DNA of 64,000 nt from Trebouxia sp. TZW2008. Taxonomy: Eukaryota; Chlorophyta; Trebouxiophyceae; Trebouxiales; Trebouxiaceae. Made by a program: the position numbers and the translations under genes. Shown here in pieces: positions 24,879-35,817 of this stretch. Under the pieces are notes generated by a model, which was not told the origin of the DNA, did not search any database, and saw only the letters and a list, made by a program, of their open reading frames with translations. Where the stretch lies: positions 1 to 64,000 of the forward strand of contig BDIU01000013.1 of the NCBI GenBank assembly GCA_002118135.1, read 5' to 3'. Positions within the stretch are counted from its first letter, which is position 1. The number at the start of each line of letters is the position of its first letter.

Positions 24879-27800
24879 TCATGGAGAGCTTTCAAGGCTG
24901 TTGACACCAGAGAGCCCTTGGTGTCTGGCATTGACACCTTCAGTATTTTCCTTTCCAGCATCATCAGGAAGAGCACTTGTAGACCTGCGCACAGGCCAGT
25001 TGGGTCCCACAGACTTCTCAAACCTGTAAAGCCCATGTCATGAGTCAGCACAGTAGAACCGCCAGTCAGGCAGAGTACAGCAGCTTGCTTGTGCTGTGCA
25101 ATTTTGCCCTGTTCAACTTGCCAAATGCCAGCACACATAGTTCAGTCAGCAGTCTAGTCCACTAAGTCCAAGGCACCGTGCAGATTTTGCTGACAAGCCA
25201 CACTGAAAACAGCTCATTTGAAGCAGACACCTCGACACCAAGCCAGTTTGAACTGAGTGAGAGAGGTTTGGAAGAGTAGCATGCAATCAAACATTGCTGA
25301 GAGCTCACCTCTTGACCAAAGAGCGGACATACGCCCTTTCAGCAGCAGCTGCATCACTCTCATTCTTGTTGGCGACCTCTGCCAGCTCAGCCCTGTCTTG
25401 CAAAATACTCTCATTGGGCACGTCAGAGTCTGCAGCAAAAAACACATACTTGCAGATTGTCATCACTCAGCCTGTTAGAGTTCACAGAAATACGCACATG
25501 CAGAGTCTTGTGCTGTGCAGGCAGCCTTTCCCATGAGCAATAACATTGCATAGCATGAGACTAGACAGGCTTAACAGTGCAGCAATGTCAGTGAGGAATG
25601 GATCGCTGACAGGGGATGTGTCAGCGATATCCAACAAAGCCATGAATGCTAGACTGACAATGGACCGATTGACGCATGCATGTGAATGCCAGAGCCTGTG
25701 ACAGCAAGATGCAGTACAAATGCACTGACCAGATGGGCTTGCCAGGTGACTTTGGTGCAGAACCGGCGCCAACAATTTTGCAAGCTGCTGAATTTTCTTG
25801 CAACTAGTGGACTTCTTTGTGCATTGACAACAGCGACTTGCAATCAATGGTGGCAAATCACCATATGATTGATACAGTGCCAAACAAAAGATTGAGATTG
25901 AGGCTGACACTCAGAAACTGACCAGATGGGCTTTCCAAGTTCACTTTGGTGCAGAACTGCTGCCACTCCTCAGGCCGGATGGCATCAGGTCCTGTCAAGC
26001 CAGGCAGCTGCCAGCGCTCCTCCTTGTCATACGTCCTATCTGACTCAACTGGACTGGCCTGCAAAACAATAGGACTACACTCATGCCTGTCAAGTTCAGT
26101 GCATCCTGCTCGTTGTACACCTTGTTTGACTCAATTGGACTGGCCTGCCAGACCAGAAATTCTTCTCTCATGTTTGACAAGCTCAATGTATCCTGCTTAT
26201 GATGGCATCAGGTCCTGTCAAGCGCAGCAGCTGCCAGCGCTCCTCCTTCTCACGCCTCCTGTCTGACTCGGCTGGACTGACCTGCCAAAACATAACCATC
26301 ACACTCATGCATCTCAACAACCTGCGTCGCCCTTGGTTTGAGCTGGTCAAAACCAATATATTATCTTGAACCGTTGTCACTTGCAGCATTGTGAACGAGC
26401 TATTTCAAGTGCATGCCTATGCTGCCAGTTGCCACAGCAGAACATCACATGGAATCATTGCGCAGTACTCTGCCCAGGTCTGTAGTATTTGCAGATCAAA
26501 ATTTGCTAATACTGGTGCAATTTTGTATGCATGCAACGCATATGTGATGCATTGGACCGCAAGGCACAGTTGCTATGATGCTTACAAATTATGTCATGAC
26601 ATGCACCAGGCTACCTGCAGCACTGCTAGTCCACAATGTAGGCTTTGCATGCAGAAGCTAGAGACCATGCAGTTTGGCAAGGCAAAGCAGACCTGCTGGT
26701 CTGAGATGGCTGTTGCTTGCGCAGGACCTTGAGCTCTTGCAGTCACAGCTTCAGACTCAGCAGCAGCTGCTTCTTGCCTGACATCATCAGCTGTTGTGGC
26801 AGCAGCACCAAGTGCAAGCTCTGACATCTCCGACTGAACCTCAGGGGAGGTTGGGATCTGTCTGCTAGGAACTTGTGCCAAGCCTGCAATGTCAAGCCTT
26901 GTCAGTGAGATGCTACAGCTCACTCAACTCAAAGACGATCCAGCCTTGCCTGTTGGCTGCCACAGCAGCTGCAAAAAGATGCTTCAGGTGCGTGCTGAAC
27001 ATCCTCTTCTGATGATGATGATGATGATGATTGTGATGATGATGATGATGACAGTCGTCCATATGTTTTGCTCTTGCAGCTGGTGCTCAGGCATTTGACG
27101 ATGCATTCCCAGTCATGAGTTACAGCAAGCTCCGACTCAATCAAAGCGCACAGATGTATGCTTACCCCCGCTCAATGCCTCTGTACCATCAAGCTCGACC
27201 CTGCGGCTTTTGAGCATCTCAGGCGTGGGCAACTCCTTACTCAGGCTGCCGCTGTAGGTGAAGCTGCCTGGAGTGTAGGTGTGGGTGGTGTGTGAAGGTG
27301 ACGCAGCAGATTCAGGAGTCACAGGGGTCGCAGGTGCAGCAGTACTCTGGCGTCTGACAGATGCTGCTGCTGCTGCCTGTGCTGCCAGAGCCATTGATGC
27401 TGAGCGCCCCATGGTGGCAGTCTGGCCTAAGCCCCCTGGTGATGTATTTGTACTCCTGCAAGGTGAATATGAATGAACACCACAATTGTTGCACAAGCTG
27501 GCACAAGCGCCTAGGTGAGTGTGGCTGAAGTTCTGCCTTGCCATGCCAGCTTGTGTTGGGCACATGCAGTGCAAGATCATTGAACGTGGTGCTTGGACAG
27601 CGCTATGCAATACTGGATGGCTATTGAGATGATTGCGGCCGTCACGGCAGGTGTATGCAAGGATCCATGGAGTGCGGATTAGTCAAGATGTCTGCTGCAG
27701 TGACGATCACCTGACGCTGAAGTCACAATTATGGAAGGCTTGGTGTCGAAACTGCAGGCCTGATGATCAAATCTTGCAATGTTGCATGTAATGCTTACCC

Positions 27801-28582
27801 TCCAACAGACTTGCTGCCAGCCAGAGGATTGTCAATGACAGTCTGGTACCAGGACAGATCCTTTGCAAGGGCTTCAGTGACAGCCCTTTCAGCAGCAAGC
27901 TCTGCCTCCAAGGGAGATGGAATAGGTACACTGGCATTGCGCTCTGCCTGGCTTGGACCTGCTTCAGCAGCTGTTAGGCTCTCAGCGGGAGTCCAACACG
28001 CTTTGATGCCGTCTGATGGCTTGGCAGTGTCAATAGGCACATTGATGACGCCTGAAGCTGTTCCTCGCAAGACTGTGACTTTGGTGCCATCGTTTGATGA
28101 GGATATGGGCTGAGGGCCTGTTGGAGTGACCTGTCCAGCATTTGTCTGTGTCAAATGCCATGTCACAGCAGTGCAGGGAACAGTTGCAACCAGATAGAAC
28201 ACTAGGCTGTGTAGTTTGTGGCATTGGCACGCACCTGTAGCCAACTGCGCTGCAGCTGCTGGACTGCTTTTGCAAGCCTTGCAGCTGGCTTCTTTGCGCT
28301 GACACGTGCATGAATCTCAGAGTCGGTCAATTCAAGCAAGTCCTGCAGAGTCAGACATGCTGATCAAGAGATGGCACATCTGTAGCAAAGCTGTTTGCAA
28401 TCGGGATAGATTTGCAACTTAGTCAAAATGCAGTGATTGTGGCAGCTCAGCGTCATAGTTGAAGCACTGCTGCTGACCTGGCCTGTCATACCCTCAAAGT
28501 TGTACGCCTCTGCCTCTGATCCAATGCTAGCAAGCCATCGCTGCACCTCTGCCGGTGTCCACTTTACGGCATCGCCCTGCAT
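24879..28582 (-). CDS. SAM-domain protein with disordered and coiled regions
   Basis: The start ATG at 28582 opens a sterile alpha motif across exons 28582-28478 and 28342-28235: VKWTPAEVQRWLASIG, then LLELTDSEIHARV and ARLAKAVQQL fit the five-helix SAM consensus, a protein-protein or RNA interaction module. Later exons: 28130-27799 (Pro/Ser/Thr linker, then a short helix with LSWYQTVID), 27455-27166 (Ala/Ser/Pro-rich), 26883-26728 (Ala/Glu-rich), about 26058-25921 (KEERWQLPGLTGPDAI), about 25432-25312 (coiled, ILQDRAELAEVANK), and a last exon near 25025 ending at the stop 24881-24879 (NSLESSP). One junction does not fit (exon ending 26728 to the exon near 26058), so an exon is missing or wrong there. 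No known SAM family recognised. Confidence 0.65.
25740..26295 (-). repeat. Ghost exon copies in the SAM-domain gene
   Basis: The intact exon near 26058-25921 begins ASPVESDRTYDKEERWQL. Acceptor-side copies occur upstream in transcript order near 26283-26195 (VSPAESDRRREKEERWQLL) and 26143-26085 (SPIESNKVYNEQ). A donor-side copy (RFCTKVTWQAHL) lies downstream near 25790-25730. Confidence 0.8.
27008..27056. repeat. GATGAT microsatellite
   Basis: ATGATGATGATGATGATG tract with one GTGATG interruption, in an intron of the SAM-domain gene. Confidence 0.9.
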
Positions 28583-29468
28583 TCCCCAATCACTGCCGTC
28601 ATCAGCAAATTGCTTGCAGAAGCTACAAATTTGCCAAAGCTGGCAAGCCATGTACCAATTGCAAAGCAGGCTGATTGCTTTTGATGCCTGAAACCGATGG
28701 CTCTACATTTGGCTGGTGCATGAGCTGTTCTGCATCGCCGAGGGCATGCGGCGCACCACAGCATCGTGCGAACAAGCTTTTGCCCATGGTGCTGCACGTC
28801 TACCCGCTCAGAAAGCGGTGCCTGCGCACGACCGCGTCGCGCCGGATGATGCAAGCTGTGGAGCGCTCAAAGCTCCATGGTTTGAGATTGATCGGATCAA
28901 TCGCCAGACGGGCTATATGCTTTGCCTCGGCTCGGGGCAACCGCATTCAATTCAAATCCGAAAGTTGCTGCTGTCTGCGCTCGGGATCTGAATCGTCCCC
29001 AACAGTGTCAGCTGACACTAGCAACATGCTCTGCAACATGCTGTTGTAAGGCGTCTCAAATCAGGTCAAAATCTGGTTTCCCGGGGTACACTCTCGTTGG
29101 GAAGTGATGCTGTTGTTAGACATGCTTATGGTACGGTGAGTGCCCGAAAGTAGCTTGGTTGAGGAGCTGAGTGAGGTTTGACAGAAGCGGTAGAAACTGT
29201 TATTTTGTTATTGCTGCATATTTTCTGAGCAAAGTTGTCCTTGTTGTGTATAACTACATAACTTCAATGTATGCAAATTTTATGACTACTTGTGTTGCCT
29301 GATAGCGTCGATTGTTGCTTTTAACAAGCTAGTCAGACAGCAACAATTGATGCTGATTGCAATTCTAGCTGTTTCAAATTGCTGTTCTTACTGAGTGCTG
29401 TAAACACAAACTCATTGACAAAATGTAAGGCGGCACGACCGCAAACTGGGCAGCATCGAAAAGCGTGG
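28583..29468. other. Region between the SAM-domain gene and tRNA-Ala
   Basis: Should contain the SAM gene promoter and 5' UTR. Plus-strand frames at 28675-29049 and 28716-28991 are open but show no recognised motif, and their lengths overlap one another in different frames. From about 29150 the sequence turns AT-rich. I see no supported gene. Confidence 0.5.
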
Positions 29469-29540
29469 TGGAGCTAACGGGGCTTGAACCCGCGACCTTC
29501 TGATTGCGAACCAGACGCTCTACCACTGAGCTATAACCCC
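29469..29540 (-). tRNA. tRNA-Ala(CGC): tRNA-Ala (anticodon CGC)
   Basis: A 72-nt cloverleaf. Acceptor stem GGGGTTA pairs with TAGCTCC, including G3-U70, the identity element of alanine tRNA. D arm GCTC-AGTGGTA-GAGC. Anticodon stem TCTGG/TCAGA with loop TTCGCAA, anticodon CGC, reading GCG. T arm GCGGG-TTCAAGC-CCCGT. Discriminator A73. No intron. The genomic sequence right after A73 happens to be CCA; eukaryotic nuclear tRNAs normally get CCA added, so this is probably chance. The anticodon loop has T33 and A37 as expected. Confidence 0.95.
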
Positions 29541-29762
29541 ACGGCATAAGCAGCGAAATTCGCCAGAAACTCGGCCTATATACCAGTACCGTAACGCCTG
29601 CTGAGACAAACACAATCGCTTTCCATCTCGAACTAGTGTAGGCAGTGGCAAAGCCAAGTCTGAACCTGGAAAGCATCGCACCTGTGGTGCAGATGGACAT
29701 TGGCGTGCTGCGACGCCGCGTTAGTCGTTGCCGACAAAAGCAGGCATGTTAACCTCGACGAC

Positions 29763-32201
29763 ATGGCCGTCCCTTTAGCTTTCTCGGCACCTCTCTCGCT
29801 GAGTGCGCAGCACAGGGCTCCTCTGCTGTTCTTGAAAGTCAACACAAGCAAGCGCTGCATTGTGCCAAGGGCGCATGCTTCCTCCGAAACCCGACACGCT
29901 TCTGATCAACATATAGCTGTCGGTGTGCGTCCGGTCACCCCTGCCCCTGTGTAAGCTGCCATGTTACTCTGCCGAGCGCCGGTTTGCTGACTGTCTTGAG
30001 ACTGCTTTATTCATGTGCTTGTTATTCTGACTGCTTTCAACGCACCCACCTGCTCAAACTATTAGACGAAAGGATTGGGTGCAGTCCCTCATGGCACAGA
30101 CACCTGGGTCCAGCCACCTTGGCCGCTGCTCTATTCATGGTAGCAGTCGCTTTGTGGAAGCTCGTGTTCTCGACTGACGGTCCGACACGCTTAGAGAAGG
30201 TCGGTTTGCTTGTTTGGCTGGTTTGCTGCTCTTATTGCAAGCCGCAAAACCTGTGTCTTGTCGCAGAATTTGACAGCTGCAGTTCAGCTTGTGGACTCCG
30301 TCCAAAGCTCCACAGTTGACACTCTTTTTAGACTGTTTGACCAAAACAACAATGGCACAATTGAGCTTTGTGAAGTCTCATGGGGGTTGCATAAGCTCAA
30401 GCCCCAGCTACCTCAAGAAGATGCACGTCAGCAAGCACTGGAGCACTTCTTGCTCTTTGATCAAGGGGAACAACGGTCAGCCCTAATCACACCTATGCTT
30501 AAGCTCGTACATTTCTGTGCATTGCAAATTGCAGTGCAGCTTGTGCAGTTTCACGCATGGTGCTGCTCAGCTTTGGTGCCGCACACAAAAGCTGTGTTTG
30601 CAGCAGTAGATCACCACACTCTCAGACTCAGTTACCTGTAAGCACTTGCGTGTTGCACACTATGTGTGGGCACCAGAAGAGCGTGCAGTTCACAGTTTGC
30701 GCTGCATCTCAGTGGGGCGAATTCTCAAATGCGTCACATTTTGCAAAGTGAGTGTTACATATGGTGATTTATGTGCTTGCAGGCATTTGAATAGGCATGA
30801 TTTTAGTGTGTTCCTTCAGCGCTACTGTCTTCTGTCAGATACAAAGTTGCCAGACATTGCAGATGACATGATACAAAAGCTGTCTCAACCAGATCAGCAG
30901 TCAGATACACCCTCAGATGCTGATGTACAGCTGCAATTACAGGCCCTCAGCACACAGCAGGTCTGGCAACATGCATCATGCATCATGCTGTCTGCAAGTT
31001 GCCTCCTTCAAGTCATTAGATCCTCTGCAGCATCACCAGAAGCACTTTGCCATGCTGCTTGCTCATATTGTATAACCTTTGGGCATGAGTGCATCACTGT
31101 TGAGTGGCATCAACATGTCAAAATCATTGCCATCTTTGCTCTGATGACAAATCTGTGTTAAAACGACCATACTTTCTTCAACGAAGTTGCTCTGCAATGT
31201 GCCAGGTGACTGAAGTGTATCAAGAAAGGCGGCTGGATGCAGTGTTTGGCATGTGGGATCAAAATAATGATCTGCGGATCAGCTTCAAAGAGCTCTGTGA
31301 CGGTTTGTTCAGGTATGCTCCAGCATCTGAAGCTTTGGCCAGTCATTCTCTTGAGGGCAACCTCATCACAAAATCTAATCTCGTCCAAAAGTTTGGTCCT
31401 GCAGTGTGCATCAAAGCAAAGTCAGTGCAGATGGTGCGCCAGCAGGCAAAATGTGTCACAGCACACCAGATTTTGCATGCTGACTTTTCCTACAACAGTC
31501 CATGCGCCTGCATGCTGGGCAAGTTTGGCCCTCAATGTCTTGGCTTGAGTCTTGTATTGCTAATAGTTCGTTGTGGCAGCCAGCAAGGATAAATGCTATG
31601 CATGGGTGCAGGTTCAGTGGTGTAGAGAAGCTAAAGGACAAGGCAGCAGCTGCAGCGCAGGCAATACTGGAGCCAGGCATTGCAACTGACGATGGACAGC
31701 AGATGAGCAGAGAGCAGTTTGGAGTGTTCATCAGGCGCTTTGCTGCAGCGTCTGGCTTGAGCTTTTCTGTCATCACAGACTTTTTGCTTGTTGTTCCTGT
31801 CTTTGACTATGACCCAGCCTTTACAGACCCAGGTGAGCTAGTCAAATTGGTACTCCTGTGTTCATATGTTGCATGGCATGGCACTTTGCTTGATGTCAGC
31901 CACAGTGCACACTACAACTCTGTAATTACATTATCACTACTAACCAATGTTGCTGGCCTGCCTGAAAGCCACCATACAAGCAGAGCATTGCCTGCTTGGT
32001 AGTCAGTGTACTTGCTTTCCTTTTAATGTAGTGCTTTCTGCACATTCAATAGCCACAGATCTTTGCATCGACATTGATGCTTTAATTGCAGGTGTCAAGC
32101 AGCTTGAAAAGCTCATACGCAAGCGCTTAGAAGAGAAGAGGAAAGACAAGGCAATGCGAAAGGCGCTGCAAAAGTCAGAGGAGCTTGCCAAAGGGAATTG
32201 A
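29763..32201 (+). CDS. EF-hand protein with transit-like N terminus and one membrane segment
   Basis: The start ATG at 29763 gives MAVPLAFSAPLSLSAQHRAP, a Ser/Ala/Arg-rich plastid-transit-like peptide. Later exons in phase: 30066-30199 (membrane segment TLAAALFMVAVALWKLVF), 30267-30475, 30783-30960, 31206-31312, 31612-31832 and 32092-32201. EF-hand 1 loop is DQNNNGTIELCE (canonical). A second, poorer loop is split by the intron at 30475 (FDQGEQR...). A third is DQNNDLRISFKE. A fourth degenerate loop follows near GIATDDGQQ. The C terminus is basic coiled coil (RKRLEEKRKDKAMRKALQK). About 370 aa. It is probably a calcium-sensing protein anchored in a plastid membrane. The donor of exon 1 is unresolved; phase requires one nucleotide over. 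The frame also stays open past 31312, so that exon end is inferred from phase. Confidence 0.75.
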
Positions 32202-32295
32202 CATACAATACAGGCATGCAGCGTATCTGCCACAGCAGTTTTGCAATAAGATGAAGTGCAGGGGCTCTGTGTTCACATCTGCTATGAATAATTAT

Positions 32296-32300
32296 TGTAA
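32296..32300 (+). terminator. Candidate TGTAA polyadenylation signal
   Basis: TGTAA lies 95 nt after the stop of the EF-hand gene, where a green-algal poly(A) signal is expected. Position fits but the motif is short. Confidence 0.4.
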
Positions 32301-32502
32301 GTTTAATTACAACGTAGATCACAGACGTTTTGTACTGTTGGGCAACATTGCAGTTGACTCAGGTTGATCGTAAAGAATGTCTCAGCTTCAGACAGATAAC
32401 ATAGTTAGACTGTCATGTTATGCTAAAGGACGACAGGCAGACCTGAGCATAGGACATGACACAGTGCAGCAGTGTGGACAACAGTACTCCTCGCATTTCT
32501 GA

Positions 32503-33639
32503 TCAGATACTTGTTGAAGAAACAGGCTGTTTGTGGGCTCTGCTAGCAAGTATCCTGTGCCAAACATTGTCCCTGTCCTCCGAGCACTCCAGGCAGCACA
32601 GCAATGTTGCAAACTCTGTCTGATTGATGAGCCGATGATGCAAAGCCACAGCTATGTCCATCTTGTCAAAGGTATTTTCCACTGTGCCCATCAAAGTGGT
32701 GCCCTGCATTGACCAAAGAAGTTGAAATTGTAATACAAGGAATGTACACGTCGTTAGGCATCATGGCAGGAGCCTTTATGACTGAAAGCTACCCATGACT
32801 ATGTATATACAGTACAGGCAGTTGGGACAGTCACTGGTATGGCAAAGCTACAATTCATGCAACAAGCATACTGCACCGCTGATTCGGGCGGTGAATTACC
32901 TGCACACTTGTGAAGAAGCAGAACTGTGCTGCTGTGGCAATGCGCGGAGCTCTGTCAGCTTCAGGAGTCTGCTTGAGCTGAGCCAGCAATGTATCAAAAT
33001 CTGCATCAGAGATGGCCTGGGCCTGCAAGGTTGCATGACACTGCTTGAATGCCACGGCAACTTTGTTTGCTAGCAAGCGTTCAACAAGAGGTGCTTCACA
33101 TCACACCTTTCGCTGAGACATGACTGCTTCAATGAACACCTCCATGCTGGCCAGCAGCTCTGCCACCTTCTGCAACTTGAACTCATACTCTATGATGCTC
33201 TGAGACCTGCACTTTGCAGGAAAGGTGAGTTAAGGTTGAGCGAGGGCCCCTTTCGACGCCGAGCCTGCTGCATGATACGGCACGTAGGTGTATCCTCACC
33301 TCTCTTCGTAGAAGCGAAAGGAGAATCGCCCAGGACTATGCAACCAGGAGTGAATCTCTCCCCAGCTGAAAGCGCCTGAAGCGTCCAATGTCTTGGGTTT
33401 CAACAACCGAAAGCCGATGATGTCCACCTCAAGGATGAAGGTGCTGCTTTTCTGCACAGACAAACCGCAAGTGAGCAGCGGTCACGCCAGATCGTCAGTT
33501 GCTGCGATCTTACCGCTTTTAGAGCCGGAGTGACAGGCGTCACTTGGAAGCGTGCAGGCTGGCCCTGCTCGGCACGTTTGACAGGGTCCAAAGCATCTGC
33601 ATCGTGAACCTGTTGGGGTGCAGACGCTGCTGCACCCAT
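32503..33639 (-). CDS. PH/PTB-like domain protein, putatively myristoylated, with in-frame TGA
   Basis: Exons 33639-33514, 33451-33300, 33206-32900 and 32703-32503 fit in phase (786 nt, 261 aa). The protein starts MGAAASAPQQ, a good N-myristoylation signal (Gly2, Ser6). Exons 2-3 encode FILEVDIIGFRLL, FSWGEIHSWLHSPGRFSFRF and a C-terminal helix (KVAELLASMEVFIEAVM), a PH/PTB-like layout. The rest is helical (LERLLANK-type). Exon 3 contains an in-frame TGA (33103-33101) between MSQRKV and CEAPLVERLLANK; the same frame reads well on both sides and the gap is too short for an intron. So it may be a nonsense variant, a sequencing error, read-through or, less likely, selenocysteine. The family has no name I can give. 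It shares a 125-bp divergent promoter with DPH6. Confidence 0.7.
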
Positions 33640-33764
33640 TGCAGCTCGTTGAGTGAGCAACGAAGCGTCACGAGCAGCTGCTTGATGTGCGAGCGTTATG
33701 ACTGCAGGTCCTCTCCTTCAAGTGCGATTTGCGCCTGATCAGTGCCGATCAAGTGCACGTCCTG
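33640..33764. promoter_or_regulatory. Short divergent promoter of the PH-like gene and DPH6
   Basis: Only 125 bp separate the two start codons on opposite strands, so the two 5' UTRs and a shared promoter must fit here. No TATA box is seen. Co-expression is an inference. Confidence 0.5.
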
Positions 33765-35783
33765 ATGCGGGTCCTTGCTCTGATCAGGTGAGCTACAATT
33801 CCCGGGCGAATGGACTTGGACTCGTACGTCGTAGCCAGACTGCCTGCCACTAAGTACGTGCTGCTGAGAATTGCTGTGCCTCGTGCAGCGGAGGCAAGGA
33901 CTCATGCTACAATAGCATGCTATGCATACATCACAGTCATGAAATCGTTGCACTGGGCAATCTGTATCCTCTGCTCGACACCACTGATGAGCTGGATAGT
34001 TATATGTACCAAACAGTGGGCCATCAGCTGATCACGGCGTATGCTGCATGCACTGGGTTGCCTCTGTTTCGAAGGCGCCTCACAGGGTCTACAAAGCAGC
34101 AGGTCAGCCTTGCCATGCTTCATCAAACATGTAACACAACCTGCGCAGCAAACGGTCCTCCGGCTCTGCGCAAGACTTCTTGATAAGACTCCACATGCAT
34201 GAGTCTGATGCTTCCTGACTGCAGGGTCTTGTCTATGACACCACCGCTGGTGATGAAGTTGAGGACCTGCTGGCACTGCTGACATTTGCGAAACAGAAAA
34301 TGCCTGAGCTTGAAGCTGTGTCATCGGGTGCTATTGCATCTGACTACCAACGCCTCAGAGTTGAGCAGGTATTGTTTGTCTTCCTGCACACTGCATACAT
34401 TAATGCAACTGTTCCTCTTCAAGCTTCAGTCACTTGCTTTATGTCATGCCTTGTGCAATGCTTTGATGCTGATAATAATTTAAGCCAATGATGCAACTTC
34501 TGGCATGCTTGCACCTTCATGTTGGCAGATGCGCAATGCAGATCCTTCTTGCAGGACATGGTTGGCATAGCCACAACGTATGGAAATATGTCTCACTGCA
34601 CAATAACGTCTTTAATGTAGCCACAATGTGCTGATGTTTGTTGGACTGCATACCAATATCAACAGTTTAGCCACATTGTCATGGTATGGATTGCACTGCA
34701 TAATTACCATACTTGTGCAGGTGCTGCACTGCGTGGGAGTGACTGACAATGCAGCCACGATATGCTGACGTCCGTTGTGTTTGTAATGTTTGTGCAGGTT
34801 TGCGCCAGGCTTGGGCTGACATCCTTGGCATACATGTGGCATCAGCCTCAGGCACATCTCTTAAGCTGTATGGTTCAAGACGGCGTGCACGCTGTGCTTT
34901 GCAAAGTGGCAGCCATGGGTTTGAAGCCTGAAAAGCATCTGGGCAAATCACTTGCAGACATGCAGCCCTTTCTGCATTCCCTCAGAAGGTGAACAGGCAC
35001 CAGAACCCCACTCACTTCTGCTGATCACGCCGATGCACACATGTGGTATGAGCAGCAACCCTTCCATCACAGCAGATTAGCAGCATCTGGATTTGCAGGT
35101 CCAGATGCAATGGTGAAAGCAAGTCAGCAACAGTCTCTACACAGTATTTTTGCACCTGGACATTGCTCTGATGTTTGCTGTACAACCGCAACTGCAGCAA
35201 GAAACATGCTGAAAAGAGGTTCACTTCACCAGAATGAGTCAAGACCGATGATACATGTTGCTGCATGCTTCTAGCATCAAGTGCAAAGCCATAAGTCAGG
35301 TATCCTGCTTAGTGACTGTTCAGGCAACAGCAGTCTCAAGTCACCGTTCTCATGATGTGTACAGGTTGTCACTTTTACTGCGATGTTCACATGGACACTG
35401 TTTCTATGATGTATACAGACTGTCATCATTTTCTGGTTTGTATACAGGCTGTATCAGTGCAATGTATGTGGGGAGGGCGGGGAGTACGAAAGCCTGGTTC
35501 TGGACTGCCCTCTGTTCAGAGACGCACGCATTGTGCTGGACCAGTGGGAAACAGTGCTGCAGTCTCCTGACTCTTTTGCACCAGTCGGCCTGCTCCACTC
35601 TGTTGCATACCATCTTGAACCTAAACAGCCCAGCAGCTCCCTTGCAGCTTCAGCCAGTGTACAACAGCCTGCAAGTCAAGGCAGTACAGCTGCACCTTCA
35701 GCAGATGCAGATAGTTACTTGCCTGCTGCTCTGGCATCTGTCCAGACTCACTTTGCCACACAGCAGCCAACGGTACCATCAGG

Positions 35784-35817
<34 letters not shown>

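Noticed and set aside
28675..29049. 124-aa and 91-aa plus-strand frames next to tRNA-Ala
   Set aside because: Overlap in different frames, no motif, no splice support; likely promoter/5' UTR of the SAM-domain gene.
31312..31410. Extension of an EF-hand gene exon past 31312
   Set aside because: The frame stays open and looks coding, but only the donor at 31312 fits the phase of the next exon; left as an uncertainty in that gene.
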